Below, piece after piece: positions 52,987-62,527 of a stretch of 64,000 nucleotides of DNA. The stretch comes from Dongia sedimenti (GTDB lineage: Bacteria > Pseudomonadota > Alphaproteobacteria > Dongiales > Dongiaceae), in the NCBI GenBank assembly GCA_030715195.1, contig JAUYVI010000001.1, forward strand, positions 682,001 to 746,000, read 5' to 3'. The notes under the pieces are model-generated. The model saw only the letters and a list, made by a program, of their open reading frames with translations. It was not told where the DNA came from and made no database searches. Position 1 is the stretch's first letter. Each line of letters begins with the position of its first letter. The position numbers were made by a program, and so were the translations under genes.

Positions 52987-54618
52987 ATGGCGGTGGAAAC
53001 AGAACTTAAGTTGCTCCTGCCGCCGGACACGGCTGCCGGAATTCTCCGCCGGCCGGCACTGCGGAACCTGTTCGCGGCCGCCCCCGAGGCGGTGACGACG
53101 GCTGTTTCGGCACCGGAACCGGACGCCGAGACGCATCTGCCCGGCCTGCACCGCAGCAAGCTCGAATCCACCTATTACGACACCCCCGACCAGTGGCTTT
53201 CCGGCCATCGCATGGCGTTGCGCGTGCGCCGCATCGGGCGGAAGCGCGTCCAGACGCTGAAGGCTCCCGTGCCCGGCCCGGGCGGGCTGCAGAACTTCCA
53301 GGAGATCGAGGCCGAGATCGCCGCTGACCGTCCGCAGCTCGCGGCCGTCACCGATGCCAAGCTCAGCCGGCGCCTGGAGCGCGAGAACGTCTGGCGCCGC
53401 CTGCGGCCGGTCTTCGAGACCCGGTTCCACCGTTCCGCCTTCCTGACCGAGCGCGGCGATTCCAAGATCGAGGTGGCGCTGGATCTCGGCTCGATCATCG
53501 CCGGCGGCCGGCGCCTGCCGATCGCCGAGATCGAGCTCGAGCTGAAATCCGGCGATGCGGGCGCGCTCTATGAGCTCGCCGAGCAACTGGCGCTGCAGCT
53601 TTCCGAGGACTTCCCGGTCCGGCTCGGCGCCGAGACCAAGGCCGGCCGCGGCTATGCCCTGGCGAGCGGCCAGGAGCCGGTGCCGAACAAGGCCACGCCG
53701 ATCAGCCTGGCGCCGGAGCTGTCCACCGAGGATGCCTTCGTCGCCATCGTCAACAACTGCCTCGACCAGCTGCGCGCCAATGAAGAGGCGGTGCTGTCGA
53801 CCGAGGATGACGAGGCGATCCACCAGTTCCGCGTGGCCCTGCGCCGGCTGCGCGCCATCGTCAGCGCCTATCGCGACCTGGTCGATGACGATGTACAGGC
53901 GATGATCTCGATCGACTTGCGCTGGATGCAGCGCCAGTTCGGCCCGGCCCGCGATCTCGACGTGCTGATCGCCGAAACCTTGCAGCCGATCCACAACCGC
54001 CTCAAGGGCCAGGCGGCCTTCGACCAGCTGATCGAGACCGCGCAGACGGCGCGGACCGAGGCGCGCCGCACCGCTCACCTCGCGATCGAGAATCCGCGCT
54101 ATGTCTCGATGCTGATCCAGTTCTATCGCCATCTTCATTCCGGCGACTGGCGGCGCGCTTCGGCGCGGGCGCGGTTGGGCGCGCCGGTCGGCGATTTCGC
54201 GCGGCCGCTGCTGCAATCGCGGCACAAGCGGCTGATGAAGCTGGGCGCGCGTTACCAGGCGCTGCCGGAGCCCGAGCTGCACCGGCTGCGGATTCTGGCG
54301 AAGAAGATGCGCTACGGCGCCGAGGCGTTCCACTCGCTCTACAAGCCGAAGGCGGCGAAGAAGTACATCGCCTCGCTGGCGGCGATCCAGGACAGCCTGG
54401 GCTCGCTGAACGATGCCTTCGTCAGCCGCCAGCTGTTGAGCGGCCTCGCCCAGCGCCTGGTGCTCGAGCGCGGCATGGCCGCGGCCGACGCCAATCTGCT
54501 GCAGGGGCTGGTGCTCGGCTGGCAGACCGCGCGCATCGATCGCGATCTCGGCGGCTTCGAGGATGTCTGGCGGAATTTCGCCGACGAGAAGCGCTTCTGG
54601 AACGGCGCGAAGGGCTAA
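52987..54618 (+). CDS. CYTH and CHAD domain protein (polyphosphate-associated)
   Basis: This is a 543-residue protein. The N-terminal CYTH (triphosphate tunnel) domain spans ~1-225: ETELKL (the ExExK motif at residues 4-8), STYYDTPDQWLSGHRMALRVRR, FQEIEAEI, then IAEIELELKSG and FPVRLGAETKAGRGY. The C-terminal CHAD domain (~245-530) has conserved histidine and basic helices: EAIHQFRVALRRLRAIVSAYRDL and LHRLRILAKKMRYGAEAFHSLYK. CHAD domains bind polyphosphate, and CYTH domains can hydrolyse tripolyphosphate. The window also encodes PPK2, PPK1 and PPX, which supports a polyphosphate role. Confidence 0.92.
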   Translation: MAVETELKLLLPPDTAAGILRRPALRNLFAAAPEAVTTAVSAPEPDAETHLPGLHRSKLESTYYDTPDQWLSGHRMALRVRRIGRKRVQTLKAPVPGPGGLQNFQEIEAEIAADRPQLAAVTDAKLSRRLERENVWRRLRPVFETRFHRSAFLTERGDSKIEVALDLGSIIAGGRRLPIAEIELELKSGDAGALYELAEQLALQLSEDFPVRLGAETKAGRGYALASGQEPVPNKATPISLAPELSTEDAFVAIVNNCLDQLRANEEAVLSTEDDEAIHQFRVALRRLRAIVSAYRDLVDDDVQAMISIDLRWMQRQFGPARDLDVLIAETLQPIHNRLKGQAAFDQLIETAQTARTEARRTAHLAIENPRYVSMLIQFYRHLHSGDWRRASARARLGAPVGDFARPLLQSRHKRLMKLGARYQALPEPELHRLRILAKKMRYGAEAFHSLYKPKAAKKYIASLAAIQDSLGSLNDAFVSRQLLSGLAQRLVLERGMAAADANLLQGLVLGWQTARIDRDLGGFEDVWRNFADEKRFWNGAKG

Positions 54619-54642
54619 ACTCGGCCCTTCGCCACCTTTCCT

Positions 54643-56682
54643 TTAGAGTGCACGCACGGAATAGAGGAAGCCTTCGACCTCTTTCTTCAGGCGCGCGCCG
54701 TTTCGCGCCAACTCGCCGGCCGCCGAAAGCACCTGGGTAGAACCGGCGCTGGTCTGCTGCGATGCCTCGTGCACCCCGGTGATGTTCGAGGCGACCTCGG
54801 ACGTACCGGTCGCAGCTTCTTGGACGTTCCGGGAGATCTCCTGGGTCGCCGCGCCTTGCTCCTCGACCGCCGAGGCGATCGCGGTGGAAATCTCGTTCAC
54901 ACGGGTGATGGTCTGCGTGATTGAGCGGATGGCCTCTGCCGAGGCATCGGTCGAGTCCTGGATCGATTTGATCTGTCCGGCGATCTCTTCGGTCGCCTTG
55001 GCCGTCTGGGTGGCGAGATTCTTCACTTCCGAGGCGACGACGGCAAAGCCCTTGCCGGCCTCGCCGGCCCGTGCCGCCTCGATCGTGGCATTCAGCGCCA
55101 GCAGATTGGTCTGGCTGGCGATCGCGTTGATCAAAGTCACCACCGCGCCGATCTTCTGGGCCGCTTCAGACAGGCCCCGGACCTTGTCGTTGGTATCCTC
55201 GGCCTCTCTCACCGCGTTGCCCACGATCCGGTTCGATTCCGTGACCTGGTTGCTGATCTCGTGGATGGAGGCGGACAGCTCCTCGGTCGCCGACGCCACG
55301 GTCTGGACGTTCTGGGTCATCTCCTCCGAGGCCGCCGAGACCGCGTTCGACTGCCGCGAAGTCTCCTCGGCCGTCGCCGACAGGGATTCGGCGGTCGATT
55401 GCAGCTCGGTCGCCGCGGCGCTGACCGTGCCGACCACTTCGCCGATCATGCGGTCGAAGTCCGCGACCAGGACTTCCATCCGCTTGCCGCGCTCGATCTG
55501 CCGCTGCTGTTCCGCTTCCTGCGCGGCGCGGAGCTGCTCGGCCTCGATCAGGCCTTCCTTGAAGACTTGGACGGATTTGGCCATGTCGCCGATTTCATCG
55601 CGATTGCCCTTGGCGGGGACCTCGATCGTTCGATCGCCTTCGCCCAGCGCCTTCATCACGCCGGCCATCAGGATGACCGGCTTGGCGATTCCGGACGCGA
55701 CCAGCAGCGAGACCACGATGCCGATCGCAAAGCCGAGGACTGCAACGACAACGATCGTGACTTCCGTGTTGCCGATCGTTTCGGTCAGCGCGGCGCGCAA
55801 GCCCTCTTCCTCTTTGCCGACATCCTCCGACAGGGCGTTCAGCTTGGCCTTTGCCTCGTCGCTCTGCTTCAGCATCTCGGTCTCGATCAATTCCGCGAGG
55901 ACCTCGTGATCCTCGACGGCCTTCTCGGCGGCCTGGTGATATGCCTTGGTCAAGGTGGCCAGCTCTTCGAAGATTGGGCGCATGTCGGTGCCCTGGGTCG
56001 CCTTGTCCAACCCGGTGATCGCTTGCTCCAACTCGTGGAAGGAATCTTCGAAGAGCTTGAGGGCTTCCTTCTTGTCGAGGCCGAGCACGGTGGCGAGCGC
56101 CCCATGGCCGCGCGCCAGCGCCACCTCCGCAGTGCGGGAAATGACCAGGGCGTTTGCGTTGCCCTCGGCGGCGGATTTCCTGCTCATGGTCTCCATGTCG
56201 GCCATCAGCTTGGCGGCGTTGACGAGGATGACCTGATCGACCAGCGTCGACTGCTCGCTGGTAAGCTCTCCGACCTTCCGGAACTCCTCGCTGAACGTGG
56301 CGATGATGGCTCCGACCTCGTCGATCTCCTTGGCCTCTTTGGCGCTCCGGGCCTTGGCTTTGGCCTTGCCGACGGTTTCGGTCATCTCCTTGGCGAGTTC
56401 TTCGGCCTTGGCGAGGATCGCCGCGTCACCGGTCAACAGGAACTCGCTCGCATCGCTGGTCAGCCCCGAGAAGTTCCCCGCCAATTCCTGGCTGAGGCCT
56501 TCGAGAGAGGCCACCTCGCTGAACTCGTCAAAGTCGTTGGCGACCTTGCTGAAGGACAGGAAGGCCAGGCCGCCCACGACGGCCAGTGCCAGCAGAATCA
56601 GGCCCGAGCCGCCAAGGATCTTCGTGCGGACCTTGATGTTGCCCAGGAACGTCTTGTCGTTGGCTGAACGAAGCGCGATCAT
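54643..56682 (-). CDS. Methyl-accepting chemotaxis protein with large helical sensor
   Basis: This is a 679-residue chemoreceptor. The first membrane helix (~24-46: [20 protein letters not shown]) is followed by a ~240-residue all-helical periplasmic sensor, long enough for an HBM-type bimodule rather than a four-helix bundle. A second membrane helix ([22 protein letters not shown]), a HAMP domain ([33 protein letters not shown]) and a signalling domain follow, with the hairpin tip [41 protein letters not shown]. It has no C-terminal NWETF-type CheR tether. The gene lies 22 bases after the carbonic anhydrase gene, in the same direction. Confidence 0.92.
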   Translation of the reverse strand: MIALRSANDKTFLGNIKVRTKILGGSGLILLALAVVGGLAFLSFSKVANDFDEFSEVASLEGLSQELAGNFSGLTSDASEFLLTGDAAILAKAEELAKEMTETVGKAKAKARSAKEAKEIDEVGAIIATFSEEFRKVGELTSEQSTLVDQVILVNAAKLMADMETMSRKSAAEGNANALVISRTAEVALARGHGALATVLGLDKKEALKLFEDSFHELEQAITGLDKATQGTDMRPIFEELATLTKAYHQAAEKAVEDHEVLAELIETEMLKQSDEAKAKLNALSEDVGKEEEGLRAALTETIGNTEVTIVVVAVLGFAIGIVVSLLVASGIAKPVILMAGVMKALGEGDRTIEVPAKGNRDEIGDMAKSVQVFKEGLIEAEQLRAAQEAEQQRQIERGKRMEVLVADFDRMIGEVVGTVSAAATELQSTAESLSATAEETSRQSNAVSAASEEMTQNVQTVASATEELSASIHEISNQVTESNRIVGNAVREAEDTNDKVRGLSEAAQKIGAVVTLINAIASQTNLLALNATIEAARAGEAGKGFAVVASEVKNLATQTAKATEEIAGQIKSIQDSTDASAEAIRSITQTITRVNEISTAIASAVEEQGAATQEISRNVQEAATGTSEVASNITGVHEASQQTSAGSTQVLSAAGELARNGARLKKEVEGFLYSVRAL

Positions 56683-56704
56683 GATGGAATCCTCCGCGGA
56701 TATT

Positions 56705-57502
56705 TCACATCGATTCCAGGAGGAACCGACTGTTGAGCGGCTTGACGGGCCTGGCGTTCCCCGGAAAGAGTTCGGCGAACCGGCGGATCTGGTCCGCAGA
56801 CGCCTCGATCGGATCTCGGAAGACGGTCCACAGCACCCCTTCGGAGCAGGGCGGGGTCGTCAGCGATCCCTTGTAGCGAAAGTACTGCCGGTTGGCCGGA
56901 AGGAGCGCGGCCGCATCGACGTTCGCGTCGACCTTGATCGGCTCTCCCGCTTCGCGCGGCATCGCCGCCCAGACCGGCGCCAGTGCCGCGTTCTCCTGAC
57001 CCTGCCGGATGAAGATACCGAGAACCGCCAGTTGCCCTTCCGACGACTTGTGCACGAAGTGCAACTCCATCTCGGTGGCGCGGCCGGAGAGCAGGTGCTC
57101 GCTTGGATGATGGAAATGGAACTGCAGCAGCTCGAAGGGCCGGCCCGAGATGATCGTCTTGCTGCCCGGTGCGCAATTGACCTGGATGGTGTGGCCGTTG
57201 TTGAGAATTGTCAGCGGCATCGGCTTGAAGGACGGTTCCACCAGGCCGGTCTCCGCACGGATCGACTCCTTCAAGTCGATCGGAGTCTGTTCCAGGCCGA
57301 GCGAGCAGACCTTGAAGTCGGCCGACAGTTCGCCCCAGGCGTCCGGCCCGGCGGCACCATCGTAGCTCCAATGCGGACCCGCATGCGCCGGTGGCGCCTC
57401 TTCGGCCAGCGCCCGGCAAACGGGGCAGGCGACCGCCGTTGCGGCGCCGACGAGTGCGCGCAGCGCTTGGCGTCGACCCAGACGAAGTTGAATAATACCC
57501 AT
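56705..57502 (-). CDS. Alpha-class carbonic anhydrase, Tat-exported
   Basis: This is a 265-residue periplasmic enzyme interconverting CO2 and bicarbonate. The twin-arginine signal ([18 protein letters not shown]) is followed by an alpha-CA domain: [15 protein letters not shown], the zinc histidines His129 and His131 in [12 protein letters not shown], His148 in MELHFVH, and [14 protein letters not shown] near the C-terminus. A disulfide is likely between the cysteines near residues 66 and 230. It shares an operon with a chemoreceptor and diverges from an XRE regulator. In a CO oxidiser it could handle the CO2 produced, but this is inferred. Confidence 0.92.
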   Translation of the reverse strand: MGIIQLRLGRRQALRALVGAATAVACPVCRALAEEAPPAHAGPHWSYDGAAGPDAWGELSADFKVCSLGLEQTPIDLKESIRAETGLVEPSFKPMPLTILNNGHTIQVNCAPGSKTIISGRPFELLQFHFHHPSEHLLSGRATEMELHFVHKSSEGQLAVLGIFIRQGQENAALAPVWAAMPREAGEPIKVDANVDAAALLPANRQYFRYKGSLTTPPCSEGVLWTVFRDPIEASADQIRRFAELFPGNARPVKPLNSRFLLESM

Positions 57503-57587
57503 GATAAGCTACTCCTGGCTGCCGGATTCTGGTGTTCCAGGGTTTGAGAAATAGGTGAAAAACGCTAAGTTGCGCCTAAAGTCCGCC

Positions 57588-57610
57588 GCATAAGTCGCAT
57601 AATTGCATAA
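57588..57610 (+). repeat. Triple GCATAA repeat in the carbonic anhydrase/XRE intergenic region
   Basis: GCATAA occurs at 57588, 57597 and 57605, spaced 9 and 8 bases. It sits in the 147-base divergent promoter region, 40-62 bases before the XRE gene start, and could be an operator array or overlapping -10-like elements. Confidence 0.45.
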
Positions 57611-57649
57611 TCATTGACGCGGACGGCTATGGGGCGAGGGGGGGGAAGC

Positions 57650-58285
57650 ATGCGGACCAGAAACCGCGACCTGGTCGCATTCCGCGAGCAGCTGGGCGTG
57701 TCGCAGGCGGAGCTTGGCCGGCGGCTCGGGGTCGATCAGGCAACCGTGTCGCGGTGGGAGCGCGGCTTGCAGGCACCTGAGCCAAGAGTCCAGGTTCGGC
57801 TGAGCGAGCTCATGTACCGGCAGGATCTCGCACGGGGGATGCGGCCGGAGATCGCGCTCGTCGAGCATTCGCCCTTTCCCATGGCGATCATATCGCGCGA
57901 TTGGACGGTCATCGCGCTTTCGGACGCAATACTCCTCCGGACCCGAGAAGAGTTTCGCGAAGATCCCGGCAAACAGAGGAAGGATGCGACCGCGGATATG
58001 GAGCAGGCCGTCTCGCTCCTGAGCGAACGCGGTTTCTTCGACGGCAAGGTCAGCGCCGCCAGGATTGTCGCACGCGGCTTCATGCTTTGGCGCGATCAGC
58101 AGCCGTTCGAGGCGGTCTGTACGCCGGTCACGATCGACGGCCAGATCTGCCGGCTGATGCAGTATGTGTTCCTCTCGGAACAGGTCTTTGTGAAGCGACG
58201 CAAAAGGTTTGGGTTGATGACGATTCTGAGCAACGCGCCGCGCGAGGCGTTGCTCAAGCCTGATCGAGATCCCGGGGTCGCATGA
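57650..58285 (+). CDS. XRE-family helix-turn-helix regulator with PAS-like C-terminal domain
   Basis: This is a 211-residue regulator. Residues ~6-55 form a Cro/C1-type HTH (LVAFREQLGVSQAELGRRLGVDQATVSRWERGLQAPEP). The remaining ~140 residues look like a PAS-like sensor (IALVEHSPFPMAIISRDWTVIALSDAIL, VCTPVTIDGQICRLMQYVFLSE). The ligand is unknown. It diverges from the carbonic anhydrase-chemoreceptor operon, the obvious target. The ATG at 57650 follows a long G-rich stretch with GAGG. The last 32 bases overlap the convergent sixA gene. Confidence 0.82.
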   Translation: MRTRNRDLVAFREQLGVSQAELGRRLGVDQATVSRWERGLQAPEPRVQVRLSELMYRQDLARGMRPEIALVEHSPFPMAIISRDWTVIALSDAILLRTREEFREDPGKQRKDATADMEQAVSLLSERGFFDGKVSAARIVARGFMLWRDQQPFEAVCTPVTIDGQICRLMQYVFLSEQVFVKRRKRFGLMTILSNAPREALLKPDRDPGVA

Positions 58286-58775
58286 ACGCGCGCAGGATGC
58301 CGTCACCCGGCGCCAGCTCGTTCCACTTGCCGACATTGAAACCGAGCACCGCGATCGCGGCGGTTGGAAACTTGCCGTGCATCGCGCCGAGCGCCTTCTC
58401 GTCGCCGCGTCCGGCGAGCAGACCGGCGAGGCTGCCCATCCCGGGATTGTGTCCGATGAGCATCACGGTCTCGGCCGTCGCGGGCACCTTGCCGATTTCG
58501 GTCAGCATGTCGCGCGGCGCGGCCATGTAGAGCCCGTCGGCAAATTCCACGGCGGCATTCTCCGGCAGGTGCGGGCGCAGGCGCTCGAGCGTTTCGCGCG
58601 CGCGCCGCGCCGCCGAGCACAGCACCACGTCCGGCCGATAGCCTTCCGCGGCGAGCCATTTGCCCATGCGCGGCGCAACCTTGCGGCCCCGGGTGCTGAG
58701 CGGGCGATCGACGTCCTTCTGCTGGGGATCGTCCCAGGCCGACTTGGCGTGCCGCATGAGGATCAGGTTCTTCAT
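58254..58775 (-). CDS. sixA: SixA-type phosphohistidine phosphatase
   Basis: This is a 173-residue histidine phosphatase. The RHG-type motif appears as LILMRHAKSAW with catalytic His9. RPLSTRGRKVAPRMGKWLA, SAARRARETLERL and LIGHNPGM (second catalytic histidine) complete the fold. SixA proteins remove phosphate from histidine of phosphorelay or PTS proteins. The ATG at 58775 gives the normal start next to the motif. Confidence 0.9.
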   Translation of the reverse strand: MKNLILMRHAKSAWDDPQQKDVDRPLSTRGRKVAPRMGKWLAAEGYRPDVVLCSAARRARETLERLRPHLPENAAVEFADGLYMAAPRDMLTEIGKVPATAETVMLIGHNPGMGSLAGLLAGRGDEKALGAMHGKFPTAAIAVLGFNVGKWNELAPGDGILRAFMRPRDLDQA

Positions 58776-58807
58776 GAGCGTCAGAATAGCATAGGCGCGG
58801 ACGAGGA

Positions 58808-60076
58808 CTACTCCGCACTCACGATGTTGCGCTGGTGTGCCGCTTCGGCGGGGCGCCGCACCGCGAGCCGCGCGCGCCGCTTCCGCAGCCAGATCACGAC
58901 GCCGGTGACCGAGAGCATGGCGACGACCAATCCCATGGCGGAGATGATGATCCGGCCCGGTATTCCGAAGATGCGGCCGGAATGAACCGGAAACTGCATC
59001 TGCAGGAACAGGTCGCCCGCCGTGCCGCGCCAAGGGATCCAGTCGCCGATATAGCGGCCGTCCTCGCTGTCGAAGTAGAGCACTGCGTTGCCGAGCCCGA
59101 TACCGTCGCCGTGCTCGTCGCCCGGATTGAAGAAGCGGACCCCGAACACGCCGAAATCCGGGGAATAGAAGATGTCGCCGGCGGGCAGGGTGAAACCGCG
59201 GCGCTGAGCCTCGGCGCGCCCGTTCGCCAGCACCTGCGCATAGGTGACCCTGGGTTCCAGGAGATCGCTGTGGGGCCGCATCGGCCGGGTGTCATAGGGC
59301 GTCGGCGTGAAGCTCGACAGCGCCGTGACGATCGGCCGCGCCACCTCGGCATAGAGGTTGAGCGAGACGGCACTCACCGCCAGCACGAAGAGCAGCAGCC
59401 AGGTCCAGAGGCTGAAAGCACGATGGAGATCGAAGTTGAGGCGATAGGCCGAGCCGCGCGCCTTGATCTTCCAGGCCGGCTTCCAGCGGTTCCACCAGGT
59501 CCCGATCCGCGCGGTCGTCCGCTTGCGGATCGGCAGCGTGAGGTAGAAGCCGACGAAGCAGTCGATGGTCCAGAGCAGGGCGACTCCGCCCATCAGCCAT
59601 TCGCCCCAGCGGTCGATCCCCCACATCTCCGGAATGTGCAGGCTGTAATGCAGCACGTAGAGAAAGGAGACGAAGGTTTCGGTCGAAATCGGCCAGGCGG
59701 CGCCCCATTCCCGCTTGCCGCGGGTCTCGCCGGTGACCGGATCGACGAAGATCTGGTTATAGCCGGTTTCGTAGAGCGCGCCGGTCCGCGCATCGAACCG
59801 GGGCTCGGCGCCGAAGGCGAGGTTGTGCCCTTCCTCGGGATGCAGCGGCACATAGGTGATGAAGGAATGGGGGTCGTCCACCGCGATCCGGTCGGCCAGC
59901 ACCAGGGGGTCGAGAAACGCGCCGCGCCCCGGCGCTTCGACCAGATGCGGGTTGATGAGTTCGTCGAGCTCGTGGTCCCAGGAAATGACCGCGCCGGTCA
60001 CGCCCGAAATGAACAGGAAGGCCGCGATCGCGAGGCCGACGAAGCGGTGGATGAGGACAAGGATCGGCCTCAGCAT
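58808..60076 (-). CDS. PepSY-associated membrane protein (probable ferric-siderophore/iron reductase)
   Basis: This is a 422-residue protein with four membrane helices and two periplasmic PepSY-like regions. The first helix LIHRFVGLAIAAFLFISGVTGAVISW with ELDELINPHLV is diagnostic of the family. YVLHYSLHIPEMWG, LNFDLHRAFSLWTWLLLFVLAVSAVSLNLY and FPVHSGRIFGIPGRIIISAMGLVVAMLSVTGVVIWLRKRR supply paired heme-binding histidines. Such proteins reduce iron released from siderophores. A Fur-box-like sequence lies about 90-110 bases upstream. The ATG at 60076 is preferred to 60103. Confidence 0.86.
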   Translation of the reverse strand: MLRPILVLIHRFVGLAIAAFLFISGVTGAVISWDHELDELINPHLVEAPGRGAFLDPLVLADRIAVDDPHSFITYVPLHPEEGHNLAFGAEPRFDARTGALYETGYNQIFVDPVTGETRGKREWGAAWPISTETFVSFLYVLHYSLHIPEMWGIDRWGEWLMGGVALLWTIDCFVGFYLTLPIRKRTTARIGTWWNRWKPAWKIKARGSAYRLNFDLHRAFSLWTWLLLFVLAVSAVSLNLYAEVARPIVTALSSFTPTPYDTRPMRPHSDLLEPRVTYAQVLANGRAEAQRRGFTLPAGDIFYSPDFGVFGVRFFNPGDEHGDGIGLGNAVLYFDSEDGRYIGDWIPWRGTAGDLFLQMQFPVHSGRIFGIPGRIIISAMGLVVAMLSVTGVVIWLRKRRARLAVRRPAEAAHQRNIVSAE

Positions 60077-60165
60077 CGGCGGCGCCCCGCGGGAAGTCGG
60101 CAACCCCTTGATTGCATGCTCATTTATTGCTTCCGGCAGCCTGTAAAAACCGGCTCAACCGTAAA

Positions 60166-60188
60166 GCAACTAAGAATCATTCGCAAAT
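60166..60188 (-). promoter_or_regulatory. Candidate Fur box upstream of the PepSY reductase
   Basis: GCAACTAAGAATCATTCGC matches the classical 19-base Fur box at 12 positions by hand count. On the minus strand it reads TTGCGAATGATTCTTAGTTGC, similar in form to alphaproteobacterial iron boxes. It is 90-112 bases before the reductase start, in a 240-base AT-richer gap that otherwise holds only promoter-like sequence. Confidence 0.5.
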
Positions 60189-60316
60189 AGATTTGATCGG
60201 TGACAGTTTTATGGACTCTGCGCGGAAATTAACGATGCGGGGTGAATTGGTAGCCTAAATATCTTAGCTTCGAATCATGGCGTCAGCCGGCTGGACAGCC
60301 GGGCGGAGGAGAGAAC

Positions 60317-62509
60317 GTGGCCGATACGGCGATCAAGGCACTGGACGAACAGGCGCAGCCGGCGAACGACGCGAGGGCGGGCTATCAGGGTGAGCTCAGC
60401 CGCTTCGTGAATCGCGAGCTGTCCTGGCTGGCCTTCAACGAGCGGGTGCTGGAAGAGGCGGGCAACAAGAGCCACCCGCTGCTGGAGCGCCTGCGCTTCC
60501 TGTCGATCTCGGCGAACAATCTCGACGAGTTCTTCATGGTGCGCGTGGCGGGTCTCCGCGGCCAGGTCCGCGCCAATGTCTCCGCGGTCAGCGCCGACGG
60601 GCTGACGCCGCGCCAGCAGCTGGCGGCGATCAACCAGCGCAGCGGCGAGCTGATGCGCGACCAGCAGGCGCATTGGCGCACCTTGCGCCAGGAGCTGCGC
60701 GACGTCGGCCTTTACGTAATGGACGTGACGGAGATCTCCCCGGCCGAGAAGGAATGGCTCGACGGCTATTTCCTCGACCAGATCTTCCCGGTGCTGACGC
60801 CGATGGCGATTGACCCGGCGCATCCCTTCCCGTTCATCCCGAACCAGGGCTTCGCCATGGTGCTGCAGCTGAAGCAGACCAGCGACGGGAAGATGATGAA
60901 GGCGCTGATCCCGGTGCCGAACCAGCTGCCGCGCTTCGTCCGTTTCCCCGGCAACGATCCGAAGAACGTCCGCTTCCTCACCCTGGAGGCGCTGGTCGGG
61001 CTCTACCTGCACCGGTTGTTTCCGGGCTTCGAGCTCCTGGATCGCGGCTACTTCCGTCTGATCCGCGATAGCGAGATCGAGGTCATGGAAGAGGCGGAAG
61101 ACCTGGTCCGGCTGTTCGAGACCGCGCTGAAGCAGCGGCGCCTCGGCACCGTCATCCGGCTCGAGGTCAATGCCGAGATGCCGGAGGACCTGCTGACCGA
61201 GATCGTCGACGAGCTCGATGCCAGCCGCGAGGACGTGTTCCTCCTGGACGGCATCATCGGCCTCAGCGCCACCTCGAAGCTGATCATCGACGAGCGGCCG
61301 GACCTGAAGTTCCAGCCGTTCAACCCGCGCTTTCCGGAACGCATCCGCGACATGAACGGCGATTGCTTCGCGGCGATCCGCCAGAAGGACATCGTCGTCC
61401 ACCACCCGTTCGAGAGCTTCGACGTCGTCGTGCAGTTCATCAAGCAGGCGGCCCGCGATCCCAACGTGGTGGCGATCAAGCAGACGCTCTACCGGACCTC
61501 GGAGGACTCGCCGATCGTCAAGGCGCTGATCGAGGCGGCCGAGGCGGGCAAGTCGGTGACCGCGCTGGTGGAGTTGAAGGCGCGGTTCGACGAGGCGGCC
61601 AATATCCGCTGGGCGCGCGACCTGGAGCGGGTCGGCGTGCAGGTGGTCTACGGTTTCGTGCAGCTGAAGACCCATGCCAAGGTCTCGATGGTGATGCGCC
61701 GCGAAAGCGGCAACCTGCGGACCTATGTGCATTACGGCACCGGCAACTACCACCCGATCACCGCCAAAGTCTACACCGACCTGAGCTTCTTCACGTCGGA
61801 TCCCGGCCTCTGCCACGATGCCGCGCGCATCTTCAACTACATGACCGGCTACGCGCGCCCGGAAGGCACCGAGAAGGTGGCCTTCGCGCCGCTGACCCTG
61901 CGCTCGACCCTGTTGAAGCTGATCGACGACGAGATCGAGCACGCGAAGGCGGGCCGCCCGGCCACGATCTGGGGCAAGGTCAATTCGCTGGTGGATCCCG
62001 GCATCATCGATGCGCTCTACAAGGCGAGCGGCGCGGGCGTGAAGGTGCACCTCGTGGTGCGCGGCATCTGCTGCCTCAGACCCGGCGTGCCCGGCATGTC
62101 GGAGAACATCCGGGTCAAGAGCATCGTCGGCCGCTTCCTCGAGCATTCGCGCATCGTATGCTTCGGCGCCGGCCATGCGCTGCCCTCGCGCAACGCCAAG
62201 CTCTTCATCTCCTCGGCGGACTGGATGCCCCGCAATCTCGACCGCCGACTCGAGCTCTTGGTACCGATCGAGAACCCGACGGTGCATCAGCAGATCCTCG
62301 AGCAGATCATGGTCGCGAATCTGAAGGACAACCTGCAGAGCTGGGAAATGGACCAGAGCGGCGAGTACAAGCGCCTGAGCCCGCCCGAAGGCAAGGAAGG
62401 CTTCAGCGCCCACACCTACTTCATGACCAATCCAAGCTTGTCAGGGCGCGGTTCGGCGCTTAAGAAGCAGAAGAAAGCACCAAAGCTCGATCTGCTGCAG
62501 AAGGCGTAA
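60317..62509 (+). CDS. ppk1: Polyphosphate kinase 1
   Basis: This is a 730-residue enzyme that makes polyphosphate from ATP reversibly. [20 protein letters not shown] at the N-terminus, the [14 protein letters not shown] block, and [18 protein letters not shown] mark the domains in order. The autophosphorylated histidine is His472 in [11 protein letters not shown], which I align with His435 of the E. coli enzyme. [19 protein letters not shown] near the end is typical. The start is a GTG at 60317 with an excellent GGAGGAGA stretch before it. ppx follows 18 bases downstream, the classic ppk-ppx operon. Confidence 0.95.
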   Translation: MADTAIKALDEQAQPANDARAGYQGELSRFVNRELSWLAFNERVLEEAGNKSHPLLERLRFLSISANNLDEFFMVRVAGLRGQVRANVSAVSADGLTPRQQLAAINQRSGELMRDQQAHWRTLRQELRDVGLYVMDVTEISPAEKEWLDGYFLDQIFPVLTPMAIDPAHPFPFIPNQGFAMVLQLKQTSDGKMMKALIPVPNQLPRFVRFPGNDPKNVRFLTLEALVGLYLHRLFPGFELLDRGYFRLIRDSEIEVMEEAEDLVRLFETALKQRRLGTVIRLEVNAEMPEDLLTEIVDELDASREDVFLLDGIIGLSATSKLIIDERPDLKFQPFNPRFPERIRDMNGDCFAAIRQKDIVVHHPFESFDVVVQFIKQAARDPNVVAIKQTLYRTSEDSPIVKALIEAAEAGKSVTALVELKARFDEAANIRWARDLERVGVQVVYGFVQLKTHAKVSMVMRRESGNLRTYVHYGTGNYHPITAKVYTDLSFFTSDPGLCHDAARIFNYMTGYARPEGTEKVAFAPLTLRSTLLKLIDDEIEHAKAGRPATIWGKVNSLVDPGIIDALYKASGAGVKVHLVVRGICCLRPGVPGMSENIRVKSIVGRFLEHSRIVCFGAGHALPSRNAKLFISSADWMPRNLDRRLELLVPIENPTVHQQILEQIMVANLKDNLQSWEMDQSGEYKRLSPPEGKEGFSAHTYFMTNPSLSGRGSALKKQKKAPKLDLLQKA

Positions 62510-62527
62510 AGCCAAAGGGACTGAAGC

